Shown here in pieces: positions 41,901 through 50,463 of a stretch of 53,590 nucleotides of DNA. The stretch is from positions 1 through 53,590 of the forward strand of contig NZ_FOWN01000021.1 in NCBI RefSeq assembly GCF_900115465.1. The letters are read 5' to 3'. A program made the translations under genes and the position numbers. This DNA is from Halolactibacillus alkaliphilus. Lineage in GTDB: Bacteria; Bacillota; Bacilli; Bacillales; Amphibacillaceae. A model generated the notes under the pieces. The model saw only the letters and a list, made by a program, of their open reading frames with translations, was not told where the DNA came from and made no database searches. How positions within the stretch are numbered: position 1 is the first letter of the stretch; each line of letters begins with the position of its first letter.

Positions 41901-43925
41901 ATGAAAAGTATTAGGACAAAATTGGTTGTTTACTTCTCTGTGATTATGACAGTGGCTTTAGTCGTATTAGGCTTCGTCATTATGAACGGCGCAAGTGACT
42001 CCATTCAAAATGATGCAGAAGAAAGTTTATTGTCTTTATCACATGAAGCGGCACGCGTAGCAGACAGTCGAATAACAGGTGAGTTTCTTTACCTTGAAGG
42101 ACTTACTAACTTGCCAGAAGTTCAAGAAGAAACAAGAGATATTGATGCGGCCATGGCTGTATTTAAAGAACGGGTACAAGAGACAAGCTATTTACGGATT
42201 GGGATGGCCGATCTTGAAGGGAATTTATACTTATCTGATTCTTACGGGGATGATGGAGATATCGTTGATATCTCAGAGCGTGACTATTATCAACAATCAT
42301 TAAATGGCGAGCGAGGATTAATGCCACCATCTGAAAGTGTGAATGCGGCCGACGGTGACCGATTAATTATGGTCACATCTGTTCCTGTTATAGAAAATAA
42401 CCGCGTCACTGGTGTCATTGTTGCCGTTGGTGATGCTGACTTTTTAAGTGTGATTGTTGAGGACATTACATTTGGTGAGCAAGGTTATGCTTATATGATT
42501 GATGATACTGGCACAGTGGTGGCTCACCGTAACCGTGAGATGATTCGTGATTTCTTTAATCCCATCACCTTGGCAGAAGAAGATCCATCTTTATCAACAG
42601 TAGCGACGCAGTTTGAAGACATACTTTCAACTGATGCGGGAGTAGGAAGCTATACTTTTAATAACGAGCCTATGTATATTGGTTATAGCACTATAGGTGA
42701 CACAGGTTGGAGTCTTGTTGTGACAGCAGACGAGCATGAAGTCTTATCATCAGTTGATGATTTACAACTGACAACGATTGTGATGACAGTTGCGGCAGTA
42801 TTAGTAGCTATTATCTTAACTTTCATCGTTGGTTCTCGTATATCTAAGCCGATTCGCTCCGTGTCACAATCAGCTGAAAAGATAGGTGAACTCGATTTAA
42901 GACAGGACATCGAACCAGCCCTACTTAAAAGTAAAGACGAAGTAGGACAACTTGCGACCTCCCTTCAAGCGGTGACAGAAAATATGCGCAGGGTCATTCA
43001 GCAAATCAATGATTCTGCAGGTAATGTGTCAGCAGCTTCTGAACAGTTAACGGCAACCTCAGAACAATCTGCCTCTGCTTCAGAAGAAGTAGCGGCAACC
43101 ATTCAAGATATCGCCGATGGTGCGGAGAATCAAGCAGAGAATACCGAAGCGGGATCTGAAAAAGCGCATCAACTTGGCGAGATTGTTGAACAAGAACAAG
43201 CAGTTGTGAATCGTTTGAATGTGGCCTTTAAGAAAGTGCATAGGGCCGTTGAAGAAGGTATGACGGAAATTAAGCGTTTAGCGATGCTGTCTGACAAAAC
43301 ATCAAAAGCAACAAAAGAAGTAGAAAGTGGGATTCATAGTACGAATGATAGCTCACACCGCATTAGTGAAGCGAGTAATGTGATTGCTAATATTGCCGAA
43401 CAAACAAATCTATTAGCACTTAATGCGGCGATTGAAGCTGCACGAGCCGGTGAAGCAGGAAAAGGTTTCTCCGTTGTCGCTGAGGAGATTCGTAAGCTCG
43501 CTGAACAATCAACCGAGTCTACAGCTTCGATTGATGCCATCGTAAAAGAACTCCAAACAAATGCGGAAAGTTCAGTTAAAGTCATGGCAGACGTATCAAA
43601 AGTCATTGAAGAACAATTAGCTAGCGTACAACTCACACAGGCTAAATATGAACAAATTGAAACAGCCATGGTCACCTCAAATGACGCAGTGGATTCTTTA
43701 AATGACACAGGAAAGCAGATGGCAGAAATTAAAGAAGAGATTGTCTCATCATTAGAAAATCTCTCAGCCATTGCCGAAGAAAATTCAGCCGCCACAGAAG
43801 AAGTTTCAGCTGCAACCGAGCAACAGACGTCTTCGATGGAAGAAATCTCACGTTCAAGCTTAAGCCTCGCTGAACTAGCGGTAGAACTTAAAAAATTGAT
43901 TGAACAGTTTAAAATCAATGAATAA
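41901..43925 (+). CDS. Methyl-accepting chemotaxis protein (dCache_1)
   Basis: A 674-aa transmembrane receptor. TM1 is at about residues 8-30. A periplasm-side dCache_1 sensor follows ([46 protein letters not shown]). TM2 is near 292-315, then HAMP ([17 protein letters not shown]) and a long coiled-coil signalling domain. The kinase-contact hairpin tip is [40 protein letters not shown]. The ligand is unknown; dCache_1 often binds amino acids or other small molecules. ATG behind AAGGGG. Single-gene unit. Confidence 0.95.
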   Translation: MKSIRTKLVVYFSVIMTVALVVLGFVIMNGASDSIQNDAEESLLSLSHEAARVADSRITGEFLYLEGLTNLPEVQEETRDIDAAMAVFKERVQETSYLRIGMADLEGNLYLSDSYGDDGDIVDISERDYYQQSLNGERGLMPPSESVNAADGDRLIMVTSVPVIENNRVTGVIVAVGDADFLSVIVEDITFGEQGYAYMIDDTGTVVAHRNREMIRDFFNPITLAEEDPSLSTVATQFEDILSTDAGVGSYTFNNEPMYIGYSTIGDTGWSLVVTADEHEVLSSVDDLQLTTIVMTVAAVLVAIILTFIVGSRISKPIRSVSQSAEKIGELDLRQDIEPALLKSKDEVGQLATSLQAVTENMRRVIQQINDSAGNVSAASEQLTATSEQSASASEEVAATIQDIADGAENQAENTEAGSEKAHQLGEIVEQEQAVVNRLNVAFKKVHRAVEEGMTEIKRLAMLSDKTSKATKEVESGIHSTNDSSHRISEASNVIANIAEQTNLLALNAAIEAARAGEAGKGFSVVAEEIRKLAEQSTESTASIDAIVKELQTNAESSVKVMADVSKVIEEQLASVQLTQAKYEQIETAMVTSNDAVDSLNDTGKQMAEIKEEIVSSLENLSAIAEENSAATEEVSAATEQQTSSMEEISRSSLSLAELAVELKKLIEQFKINE

Positions 43926-43965
43926 AAAGCGTCATTCACATCGTGTCATTTAAATAATCATCCTA

Positions 43966-44022
43966 ACATCCTTTTCATTTAGAGTATCAATTATCTAAGT
44001 GAAAAGGATGTTTGCTTTTTTA
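43966..44022 (+). terminator. Terminator after the chemoreceptor gene
   Basis: An 18-bp stem: 43966-43983 pairs with 43994-44011 (ACATCCTTTTC against GAAAAGGATGT at the base) with one wobble, followed by TTGCTTTTTT. Confidence 0.92.
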
Positions 44023-44082
44023 AGCAGACAGAAAAAGTAAATTAAGAGTAATGATCAAGATAAATAAACAATAATAAAGATT

Positions 44083-44125
44083 TACTTTAATAAAATTAAA
44101 TGTTATTATTAATATTATTAAAGTA
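44083..44125. promoter_or_regulatory. 11-bp inverted repeat at the DUF2089 promoter
   Basis: TACTTTAATAA (44083-44093) and TTATTAAAGTA (44115-44125) are perfect inverted repeats 21 bases apart, ending 12 bases before the start codon. The interval is almost only A and T. The gene behind it encodes a helix-turn-helix-like protein, so an autoregulatory operator is the simplest guess. Confidence 0.55.
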
Positions 44126-44137
44126 AGGGGTGAGGTT

Positions 44138-44446
44138 GTGCCGATTGACATTGTGCCTGAGTGGATGAAAAATTTAGAAGAGGAAGACATAACGTTTATC
44201 AAAAAATTTGTGTTAGCTTCGGGATCGTTAAAAGAAATGGCCAAAGTATATGATGTGACCTATCCAACTGTACGTTTGCGCTTAGATAAGTTAATCGACA
44301 AGATTCATATCAATGACCGGGAGACGAATGAACCTTATGTCTCGCTCATAAAGCGATTAGCAGTAGATGATAAAATAGATTTTGATACGGCAAAAATATT
44401 GATCCAAGCGTATAAAAAACAAATGAGAGAGGAAGCTGACGAATGA
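44138..44446 (+). CDS. DUF2089 family DNA-binding-like protein
   Basis: A 102-aa protein. The central part reads as a helix-turn-helix: FIKKFVLASGSLKEMAKVY, then YPTVRLRLDKLIDKI, typical of DUF2089. The C-terminal helices (AKILIQAYKKQM) may dimerise. Likely a small transcription factor. GTG start behind AAGGGGTGAGG. Its stop overlaps the next ATG by four bases, so the membrane protein is translationally coupled; regulator plus membrane partner resembles other two-gene sensory pairs. Confidence 0.75.
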   Translation: MPIDIVPEWMKNLEEEDITFIKKFVLASGSLKEMAKVYDVTYPTVRLRLDKLIDKIHINDRETNEPYVSLIKRLAVDDKIDFDTAKILIQAYKKQMREEADE

Positions 44447-44826
44447 TTATCGCATTACTTATGAGCTTAGTATATGTAGGTATCTTACTTGGTATTGTTG
44501 GCGGAGTAATTTGGTTTCAAATTGTCTTATCAAAAAAAGATAGTAAATGGCCGGGATTAATTTTACCACTGATTTCCCTATTGTTATCATTATCGGTGAC
44601 GCTTAGTATTGCTGCTTATTATTCGGTTAGCTCCGAACAAACGACCAATCAGGATGGTATTGTTACGAAAGTGGGAGAAGTAACGAGTACTATGCTGACA
44701 GACTTACTTCCAATGATCGTGGTATCTAGTTTTCCGACGTTGTTCCTACTCGTGATCTATATCGTTATACGAAACAAAAAGAAACATCACCAGATGGTCG
44801 AAAGAATGGCGATTCATGACTTATAA
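44443..44826 (+). CDS. Small membrane protein coupled to the DUF2089 gene
   Basis: A 127-aa protein with three predicted membrane helices: about 3-26 (LMSLVYVGILLGIVGGVIWF), 37-58 (LILPLISLLLSLSVTLSIAA) and 88-108 (PMIVVSSFPTLFLLVIYIVI). A polar loop lies between the second and third, and a basic tail (RNKKKHH) at the end. I do not recognise a family. The four-base overlap with the DUF2089 gene suggests that the two act together, for example as membrane signal and regulator. Confidence 0.7.
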   Translation: MIIALLMSLVYVGILLGIVGGVIWFQIVLSKKDSKWPGLILPLISLLLSLSVTLSIAAYYSVSSEQTTNQDGIVTKVGEVTSTMLTDLLPMIVVSSFPTLFLLVIYIVIRNKKKHHQMVERMAIHDL

Positions 44827-44863
44827 GTCAATGTGTCTTATCGTCTATGTTTAACGAAGAGCT

Positions 44864-44912
44864 CAACACCTTTACGCAGTGTCACTTTAAGCTGTTAAAG
44901 GTGTTGTTTTCG
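44864..44912 (+). terminator. Terminator after the DUF2089 pair
   Basis: CAACACCTTTA (44864-44874) and TAAAGGTGTTG (44896-44906) pair perfectly, then TTTT. Confidence 0.82.
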
Positions 44913-44969
44913 TGTATAATCAAAAACATATTAATATACGGTGAAACGATAAGGGGTTGGATAATTGTC

Positions 44970-45503
44970 ATGGAACGATTAAAGTTAGTGTTACCTACAC
45001 CAGAATACAAAGCAGCTTGTTTAGATTACAGAAAAGAATTTGAGCAATTTAATGAGGTGATGCATGGGACAGCTGGACTTTCGCACGTGGAATCTTTTGA
45101 AGCGTGGTTAAAAGATATTCAGAATAGTTATTTGGAGGAAGAACTGACAGATGACCGAGTACCGGCCACAACCTATCTTGCAGTCACAGTCGATACCCAT
45201 CATTTAATTGGCATGGTGAATATTAGACATAGACTGAATGATGTTTTAAAAACATCCGGTGGTCATATCGGTTATAGTGTGAGAGCTTCAGAAAGACAGC
45301 GAGGTTATGCAACTGAGATGCTCGGGTTAGCACTCAAAAAGTGTCAATCACTTCATATTCCACGTGTGCTCGTGACATGTGATCAGGATAATATCGCCTC
45401 AGCTAAAACCATTAAGAATAATCATGGCCAATTGGATCAAGCGTTTATGCATGAAGGAACAATGATTGAACATTATTGGATTGACTTAACAGAGGAAGCT
45501 TAA
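44970..45503 (+). CDS. GNAT-family N-acetyltransferase
   Basis: A 177-aa protein with the GNAT fold. The acetyl-CoA loop is visible as IGYSVRASERQRGYATEML, which fits the R-x-x-G-x-A pattern; LVTCDQDNIASAKTIKNNHG is motif B. The substrate is not known. ATG at 44970 is the likely start; the longer frame upstream runs through a terminator hairpin. Stands alone between the DUF2089 pair and the carbohydrate genes. Confidence 0.88.
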   Translation: MERLKLVLPTPEYKAACLDYRKEFEQFNEVMHGTAGLSHVESFEAWLKDIQNSYLEEELTDDRVPATTYLAVTVDTHHLIGMVNIRHRLNDVLKTSGGHIGYSVRASERQRGYATEMLGLALKKCQSLHIPRVLVTCDQDNIASAKTIKNNHGQLDQAFMHEGTMIEHYWIDLTEEA

Positions 45504-45553
45504 AAATACTTTATGTTAAAGGGATCACACAAATACGAAAGGATGTATGAAAG

Positions 45554-46417
45554 ATGTATGTATTAGAAAACAATCGTTTAAAGGTAAATGTTGCTGCACC
45601 AGGCGAAGTATATGATGGATCAAGGTTTGATTGGACCGGTTTTATTACCCAGATCACCTTAGATGACGTTGTTACGTTCTGTGTGCCAGAGCGTCTTGAA
45701 AAAGGTGTCGGAACGGGTGGCATCGGACTAAGTAATGAATTCGGTATTGATCAACCGCTAGGGTATGAGGGGATAAAGAAGGGGCAACAATTTCCGAAAA
45801 TAGGTGTTGGGTTACTTACGAAAGATAGCGAAAGTGACTATGACTTCTTCCATCGTTATGATGTTACCGCAGCTAAGTTTCACGTGTCTCACACACATTC
45901 AAGCATCACGTTTGATGCAGAGGCTCATAATGACAATGGATATGGCTTTCACTTAAATAAAGAGATCTCTCTGTTAGATGATCACGTTGTCATCCGGTAT
46001 ACACTTAAAAATACCGGAGATGAATCATTTAAAACCAATGAGTATGCTCATAACTTTATTGGTATCAATCACGAAACCGTCAATGAGAACTATCAGCTGA
46101 CATTACCTAAAATGAATCATCTAGAGGTTGCAGTGGGGACAATCAAACAGACGAATCAGCAATTAACATGGCCTGTTGTTCCAGATGGTGATTTTTATGC
46201 GCATATTGAAATGAATGAAGAAAGTGCGCCATATAACTGGGAAGTGTATCATACACAGATAAAAGCAGGTGTAAGAGATCTTACTAGATTTACGCCATCG
46301 AAGATGGCGCTATGGGGACGAGATCATGTCGTTAGTCCGGAAGTGTTTATCGATATCGATTTATCACCAGGTGAGACTGCGACGTGGGATAGATGTTATC
46401 AGTTTTACCGAAACTAA
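45554..46417 (+). CDS. Galactose-mutarotase-fold protein (aldose 1-epimerase-like)
   Basis: A 287-aa protein. The start (VAAPGEVYDGSRFDWTGFI) and the pattern GFHLNKEISLLDDHVVIRYTLKNTGDE fit proteins of the beta-sandwich mutarotase superfamily, as does EYAHNFIGIN with a possible catalytic His. It probably acts on a sugar. It precedes the 1152-aa glycosidase-like gene with a 400-base regulatory gap. ATG follows AAAGGATG. Fold assignment is moderate, specificity unknown. Confidence 0.6.
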   Translation: MYVLENNRLKVNVAAPGEVYDGSRFDWTGFITQITLDDVVTFCVPERLEKGVGTGGIGLSNEFGIDQPLGYEGIKKGQQFPKIGVGLLTKDSESDYDFFHRYDVTAAKFHVSHTHSSITFDAEAHNDNGYGFHLNKEISLLDDHVVIRYTLKNTGDESFKTNEYAHNFIGINHETVNENYQLTLPKMNHLEVAVGTIKQTNQQLTWPVVPDGDFYAHIEMNEESAPYNWEVYHTQIKAGVRDLTRFTPSKMALWGRDHVVSPEVFIDIDLSPGETATWDRCYQFYRN

Positions 46418-46550
46418 TCTGATATATCATGGCTAGTTGTATATTTTCTTATCTGGTAACAGTTTGTTTAAGTAGTGTTATGATAAGATGATGTTTAAAT
46501 GAACGAAAGTTTCTTAAATACTTCGAAAATAAAAGGGTTGTATTCTCATG

Positions 46551-46563
46551 GTAAACCGTTTAC
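46551..46563. promoter_or_regulatory. LacI/CcpA-type palindromic operator
   Basis: GTAAACCGTTTAC: arms GTAAAC and GTTTAC are exact inverted repeats around one C, the form of LacI/GalR-family operators, including some cre sites. It is about 55 bases before the -10 at 46617. Confidence 0.6.
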
Positions 46564-46593
46564 AATAAGAATATCAAAGAGATTTCAATGATT

Positions 46594-46622
46594 TTCGAAA
46601 GCGGTTTTCTTGTTGGTATAAT
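46594..46622 (+). promoter_or_regulatory. Promoter overlapped by a cre-like site
   Basis: TATAAT at 46617-46622 with TTCGAA 17 bases upstream as a weak -35. The interval begins with TTCGAAAGCGGTTT (46594-46607), close to the CcpA cre consensus. The same 14 bases recur at 46867-46880, inside the gene's codons 17-22. Two sites flanking the start would fit catabolite repression. Confidence 0.6.
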
Positions 46623-46681
46623 AAGATTTTAAAGGGTTAAGAGCGTATTTTTAAAAGTAGCGTTTATTACAGGAGAACAAC

Positions 46682-46738
46682 ATGTTTTTTGTCAATATTC
46701 ACGAAAATCCACACTTTAGTGCCTGTTTAGCTGCTTAA
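46682..46738 (+). CDS. 18-aa leader ORF before the glycosidase-like gene
   Basis: ATG at 46682 follows CAGGAGAAC with good spacing. The peptide is MFFVNIHENPHFSACLAA, then TAA. It lies downstream of the TATAAT promoter and 79 bases before the large gene, inside its leader. No residue run suggests classical attenuation. It may be an uORF or a chance ORF with a good ribosome site. Confidence 0.35.
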   Translation: MFFVNIHENPHFSACLAA

Positions 46739-46816
46739 GATTGCAGAAAACCTTTACGAAAGTTATAATCGTTCAGAACAATAGCTCATTTAATTAATAA
46801 TAGAAAGGATTTTTAT

Positions 46817-49800
46817 ATGAAAACTCTACATGATTTATATTTAGGGAACGGTTTTTTACGCCAATATTCGAAAGCGGTTTCGCTAAAAATGATGACATTA
46901 AATAATGAAACATTCTTTAAAATTGAGCATGTGAATCAGATGACACCATTTTTTATGACCGTCGTCAGTGATACCGATCATTGGTTATTCGTATCAAGTA
47001 CAGGAGGGTTAACGGCTGGACGAAAAAATGCGGAATCAGCATTATTTCCGTATGAGACAGATGACAAAATCCACGACAGTGTTGAAACAACGGGGCCAGA
47101 TACAACGTTGATTGTAACAAAAGGTGAGAAAGATTATTTGTGGAAACCATTTTCAACGCATTTAGCAGGTGTTTATCACATTACTCGTAATCTTTATAAA
47201 AATACGACAGGTGATAAAATTATTTTTGAAGAAATTAATACTGATCTAGGTTTAACGTTTAATTATACATTAAAAACAAGTGAAGCTTATGGTTTTATTA
47301 AACAGTCGACACTCATCAACACGACTGATGAAGCCGTCAGTGTGCGTGTGTTAGATGGGTTAAGAAATATCTTGCCATACGGCGTTAATACATTACTTCA
47401 AACAACAAAGAGTACACTAGTTGATGGCTATAAACGTTCAGAGCTACACGAAGATGTCGGTTTAGGCATTTATACACTTAGTTCTATTCTGACTGATAAG
47501 GCAGAACCGAGTGAATCATTAAAAGCAACCACCGTTTGGTCAAAAGGACTGGATCAACCAACCTATCTTTTATCAGAACAACAAATTAAAGCGTTCTCAT
47601 CCAATGGGCATATTGAGACGGAAGAGGATGTCAAAGGTCGACGGGGCGCTTATTATGTGTCTGACGTTGTCGAGTTGCAAGCGGGCACGGAAAAATCATG
47701 GTCTATTGTGGCTGAGTTAAATCAAAGTGCGGCAGATATTCTAAAATTAAAACAAACGTTAGCCGAGAATCATGCCTTACTTGAAGAGGTAGAGAAGGAT
47801 GTGACCCATGGTTCAGAGAACTTACGTCAACTTGTCTTTAATGCGGATGGTTTCCAGCACACCGCTAATGACAAGGCAAGCTACCGTCATTTTTCCAATA
47901 CGTTATATAACATTATGCGTGGAGGCATTTATGCCGATGGTTATATGATTGATAAACAGGACTTAACGCACTTTGTGAAACAATGGAATCAAGCGGTCTA
48001 TCGTGATGAAATAGCCTTTTTCGCTGGCTTACCTAACACATTACATTACAACGATTTACTTGATCGCGCCCAAAATCAAAAGAATACGAATCTAGAAAGA
48101 CTCTTGTTTGAATATTTACCACTCACGTTTAGCCGTCGTCACGGTGACCCAAGTCGTCCGTGGAACAAATTTAATATTGAAGTGACAAAAGAAGATGGCT
48201 CAAAGGCGTTAAACTTTGAAGGCAACTGGCGAGATATCTTCCAAAACTGGGAAGCGCTTTCGTTTTCATATCCAGCCTTTACCGAAAGTATTATCGCGAA
48301 ATTCGTGAATGCTTCGACCGCTGACGGTTATAATCCGTACCGGATTACGAAAGAAGGCATTGATTGGGAAGTCCTTGACCCAGAAGATCCTTGGTCAAAT
48401 ATCGGTTACTGGGGTGACCATCAAATCATCTATCTGTTAAAATTACTTGAGTTATCGAAAGATTATAACCCAGAAAAGTTACAGATACTTCTAGCTAAAG
48501 ATATGTTTGCGTATGCGAATGTGCCATACCGCATCAAAGGGTTTGAAGCGTTAGTCAAAGACCCAAGAAACAGTATTATTTATGATGATCAGAAAGAAGC
48601 AGCCATCAATGAACGTGTCCAAACAATTGGTTCAGACGGTAAATTAATCTTCCATAACGACAGCGTCTACCATGTTAACTTGATGGAAAAATTATTAGTT
48701 ACTTTGCTGGCGAAGTTTTCAAACTACGTACCAGAAGGTGGTATTTGGATGAATACCCAGCGTCCAGAATGGAACGATGCGAATAATGCCCTTGTAGGTA
48801 ACGGGTTATCCATGGTGACACTTTACTACATGTACCGTTTCCAGGTGTATATGGACCAACTCGTAAAAGAATTGCCATCAGAATCGATTAACGTATCTGC
48901 GGAAGTGAAGCAAATGTTTGATCAAACGTTCAACATATTGAAATCACATGAATCTATTTTAGGCGAACCTATTTCTGATGACACACGTTTTATGATCGTA
49001 AAAGCGTTAGGTGAGATTGGTGAAAGCTACCGTGAAACGGTCTATAACGATGGTTTCTCTGGTGAAAAAGCGGAACTTTCTGTTCGTGCACTACAAGACT
49101 TTATTGATGTATCGTTGTCACACTTAAAGGATACCATTGTTAAAAACAAACGTGAAGACGGTTTGTATCATGCCTATAACTTGATTCGCTTTAATGGAAA
49201 CAGTTGTAACGTCGATTATTTATATGAAATGTTAGAAGGTCAAGTAGCCGTATTAAGTTCAAAAGCTCTACCGAAAGAAGAAGTGATTAACGTTTTAGCT
49301 TCACTAAAAGAGAGTGCTATTTATCGTCAAGACCAAAACAGCTACATGTTGTACCCTAACCGAGACTTACCTAAATTCTTAGAAAAGAATATTATTCCGG
49401 CTGAAGATGTTCAAGGCTCAGTTATTCTTAAACAAGAATTAGAAGCTAAACAGACACGCATTATTGAACAAGATGTCGATGGACGCTATCACTTTAACGG
49501 TCGCTTTAGAAATGGTGAAGAAGTAAGAGAAGCGTTAGAAGCTTTAGGTTGCTACAACGAGGCAGATATTATTGCGGTTGAAGATTTATTTACGAATCTC
49601 TTTAACCACCATGCCTTTACCGGTCGTTCAGGAACCTTCTACAAGTACGAAGGACTTGGTAGTATTTACTGGCACATGGTGTCGAAATTACTACTTGCGA
49701 CACAAGAGAACTTTAATGATGTGTATCATGCACACGGCATGACTGAAGAAGCGAAGCAGTTGGTCACCTATTACCGCGACATTAAAGCAGGTATTGGCGT

Positions 49801-50275
49801 AGATAAGACACCGGAGGAATATGGGGCCTTCCCGACTGAAGCTTATTCACATACACCAAGCTTTGCTGGTGTGCAACAACCGGGTATGACGGGACAAGTA
49901 AAAGAAGATATTCTTTCCCGCTTTGGTGAACTTGGGGTCACTGTAAAGAACGGTCAACTTAGCTTTGATCCTGTGTTATTATCAAAAGCAGAATTCTTAA
50001 CGACAGACAAAGAGTGGTCATTGGCTCACCGTCAAAACCTAGAAGCGACACCATCACTTACTTTAACTAAAGACACGATTGGCTTTACTACGCTTACGGT
50101 CCCCGTTATTTACGTGTTAAGCGATGAAGAAAAAATGATTGTCACTGACGTATCAGGTAGAGAAACCGTCTATCAAGGTCACACTTTAGATCCAGAAACA
50201 AGTCAGATGCTCTTTGGTCGCCATCATGATATTGTTAAAATTACGGTGTCTGTTGATCAAAGTAAATTAGTCTAA
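46817..50275 (+). CDS. Large six-hairpin-glycosidase-like protein (possibly GH94-related)
   Basis: A 1152-aa protein without signal peptide or membrane segment, so cytosolic. The N-terminal 300 residues look like a beta-sandwich carbohydrate domain (FVSSTGGLTAGRKN). The centre has NIGYWGDHQIIYLLKLLEL and RPEWNDANNALVGNG; the pattern around WND recalls the catalytic region of GH94-type phosphorylases and other (alpha/alpha)6 barrels. A later HHAFTGRSGTFYKYEGLGS stretch is strongly conserved-looking. I cannot name the family with certainty. The alpha-galactosidase and AraC gene nearby, plus cre-like sites, support a role in oligosaccharide use; phosphorolysis would fit a cytosolic location. Confidence 0.55.
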   Translation: MKTLHDLYLGNGFLRQYSKAVSLKMMTLNNETFFKIEHVNQMTPFFMTVVSDTDHWLFVSSTGGLTAGRKNAESALFPYETDDKIHDSVETTGPDTTLIVTKGEKDYLWKPFSTHLAGVYHITRNLYKNTTGDKIIFEEINTDLGLTFNYTLKTSEAYGFIKQSTLINTTDEAVSVRVLDGLRNILPYGVNTLLQTTKSTLVDGYKRSELHEDVGLGIYTLSSILTDKAEPSESLKATTVWSKGLDQPTYLLSEQQIKAFSSNGHIETEEDVKGRRGAYYVSDVVELQAGTEKSWSIVAELNQSAADILKLKQTLAENHALLEEVEKDVTHGSENLRQLVFNADGFQHTANDKASYRHFSNTLYNIMRGGIYADGYMIDKQDLTHFVKQWNQAVYRDEIAFFAGLPNTLHYNDLLDRAQNQKNTNLERLLFEYLPLTFSRRHGDPSRPWNKFNIEVTKEDGSKALNFEGNWRDIFQNWEALSFSYPAFTESIIAKFVNASTADGYNPYRITKEGIDWEVLDPEDPWSNIGYWGDHQIIYLLKLLELSKDYNPEKLQILLAKDMFAYANVPYRIKGFEALVKDPRNSIIYDDQKEAAINERVQTIGSDGKLIFHNDSVYHVNLMEKLLVTLLAKFSNYVPEGGIWMNTQRPEWNDANNALVGNGLSMVTLYYMYRFQVYMDQLVKELPSESINVSAEVKQMFDQTFNILKSHESILGEPISDDTRFMIVKALGEIGESYRETVYNDGFSGEKAELSVRALQDFIDVSLSHLKDTIVKNKREDGLYHAYNLIRFNGNSCNVDYLYEMLEGQVAVLSSKALPKEEVINVLASLKESAIYRQDQNSYMLYPNRDLPKFLEKNIIPAEDVQGSVILKQELEAKQTRIIEQDVDGRYHFNGRFRNGEEVREALEALGCYNEADIIAVEDLFTNLFNHHAFTGRSGTFYKYEGLGSIYWHMVSKLLLATQENFNDVYHAHGMTEEAKQLVTYYRDIKAGIGVDKTPEEYGAFPTEAYSHTPSFAGVQQPGMTGQVKEDILSRFGELGVTVKNGQLSFDPVLLSKAEFLTTDKEWSLAHRQNLEATPSLTLTKDTIGFTTLTVPVIYVLSDEEKMIVTDVSGRETVYQGHTLDPETSQMLFGRHHDIVKITVSVDQSKLV

Positions 50276-50362
50276 CATAGAAGGGAAAATGAGAGGACGC
50301 CCTATATAACACATAAGAAATCTAAAAAACTGTAAGTTCGGGGCGCCTTGTCATTATACCGG

Positions 50363-50410
50363 AAAAGAAAGAGTTTACCTGGGGAGCTTCACAGGTAAAC
50401 TTTTTCTTTT
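50363..50410. terminator. Bidirectional terminator between the glycosidase-like gene and melA
   Basis: GTTTACCTG pairs with CAGGTAAAC (to 50400), and the flanks AAAAGAAAGA and TTTTTCTTTT extend the helix to 19 pairs. A second hairpin (AGG-A-CGCCC with GGGCGCCT, 50294-50348) precedes it. Confidence 0.9.
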
Positions 50411-50463
50411 GGTTTAGATTATTAGCGCATCGTTTAAGCAAATGACAATAAAAGAATGGCTGT

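Noticed and set aside
43334-43939. 201-aa minus-strand frame inside the chemoreceptor gene
   Set aside because: Serine-rich shadow of the coiled-coil coding strand, a common artefact.
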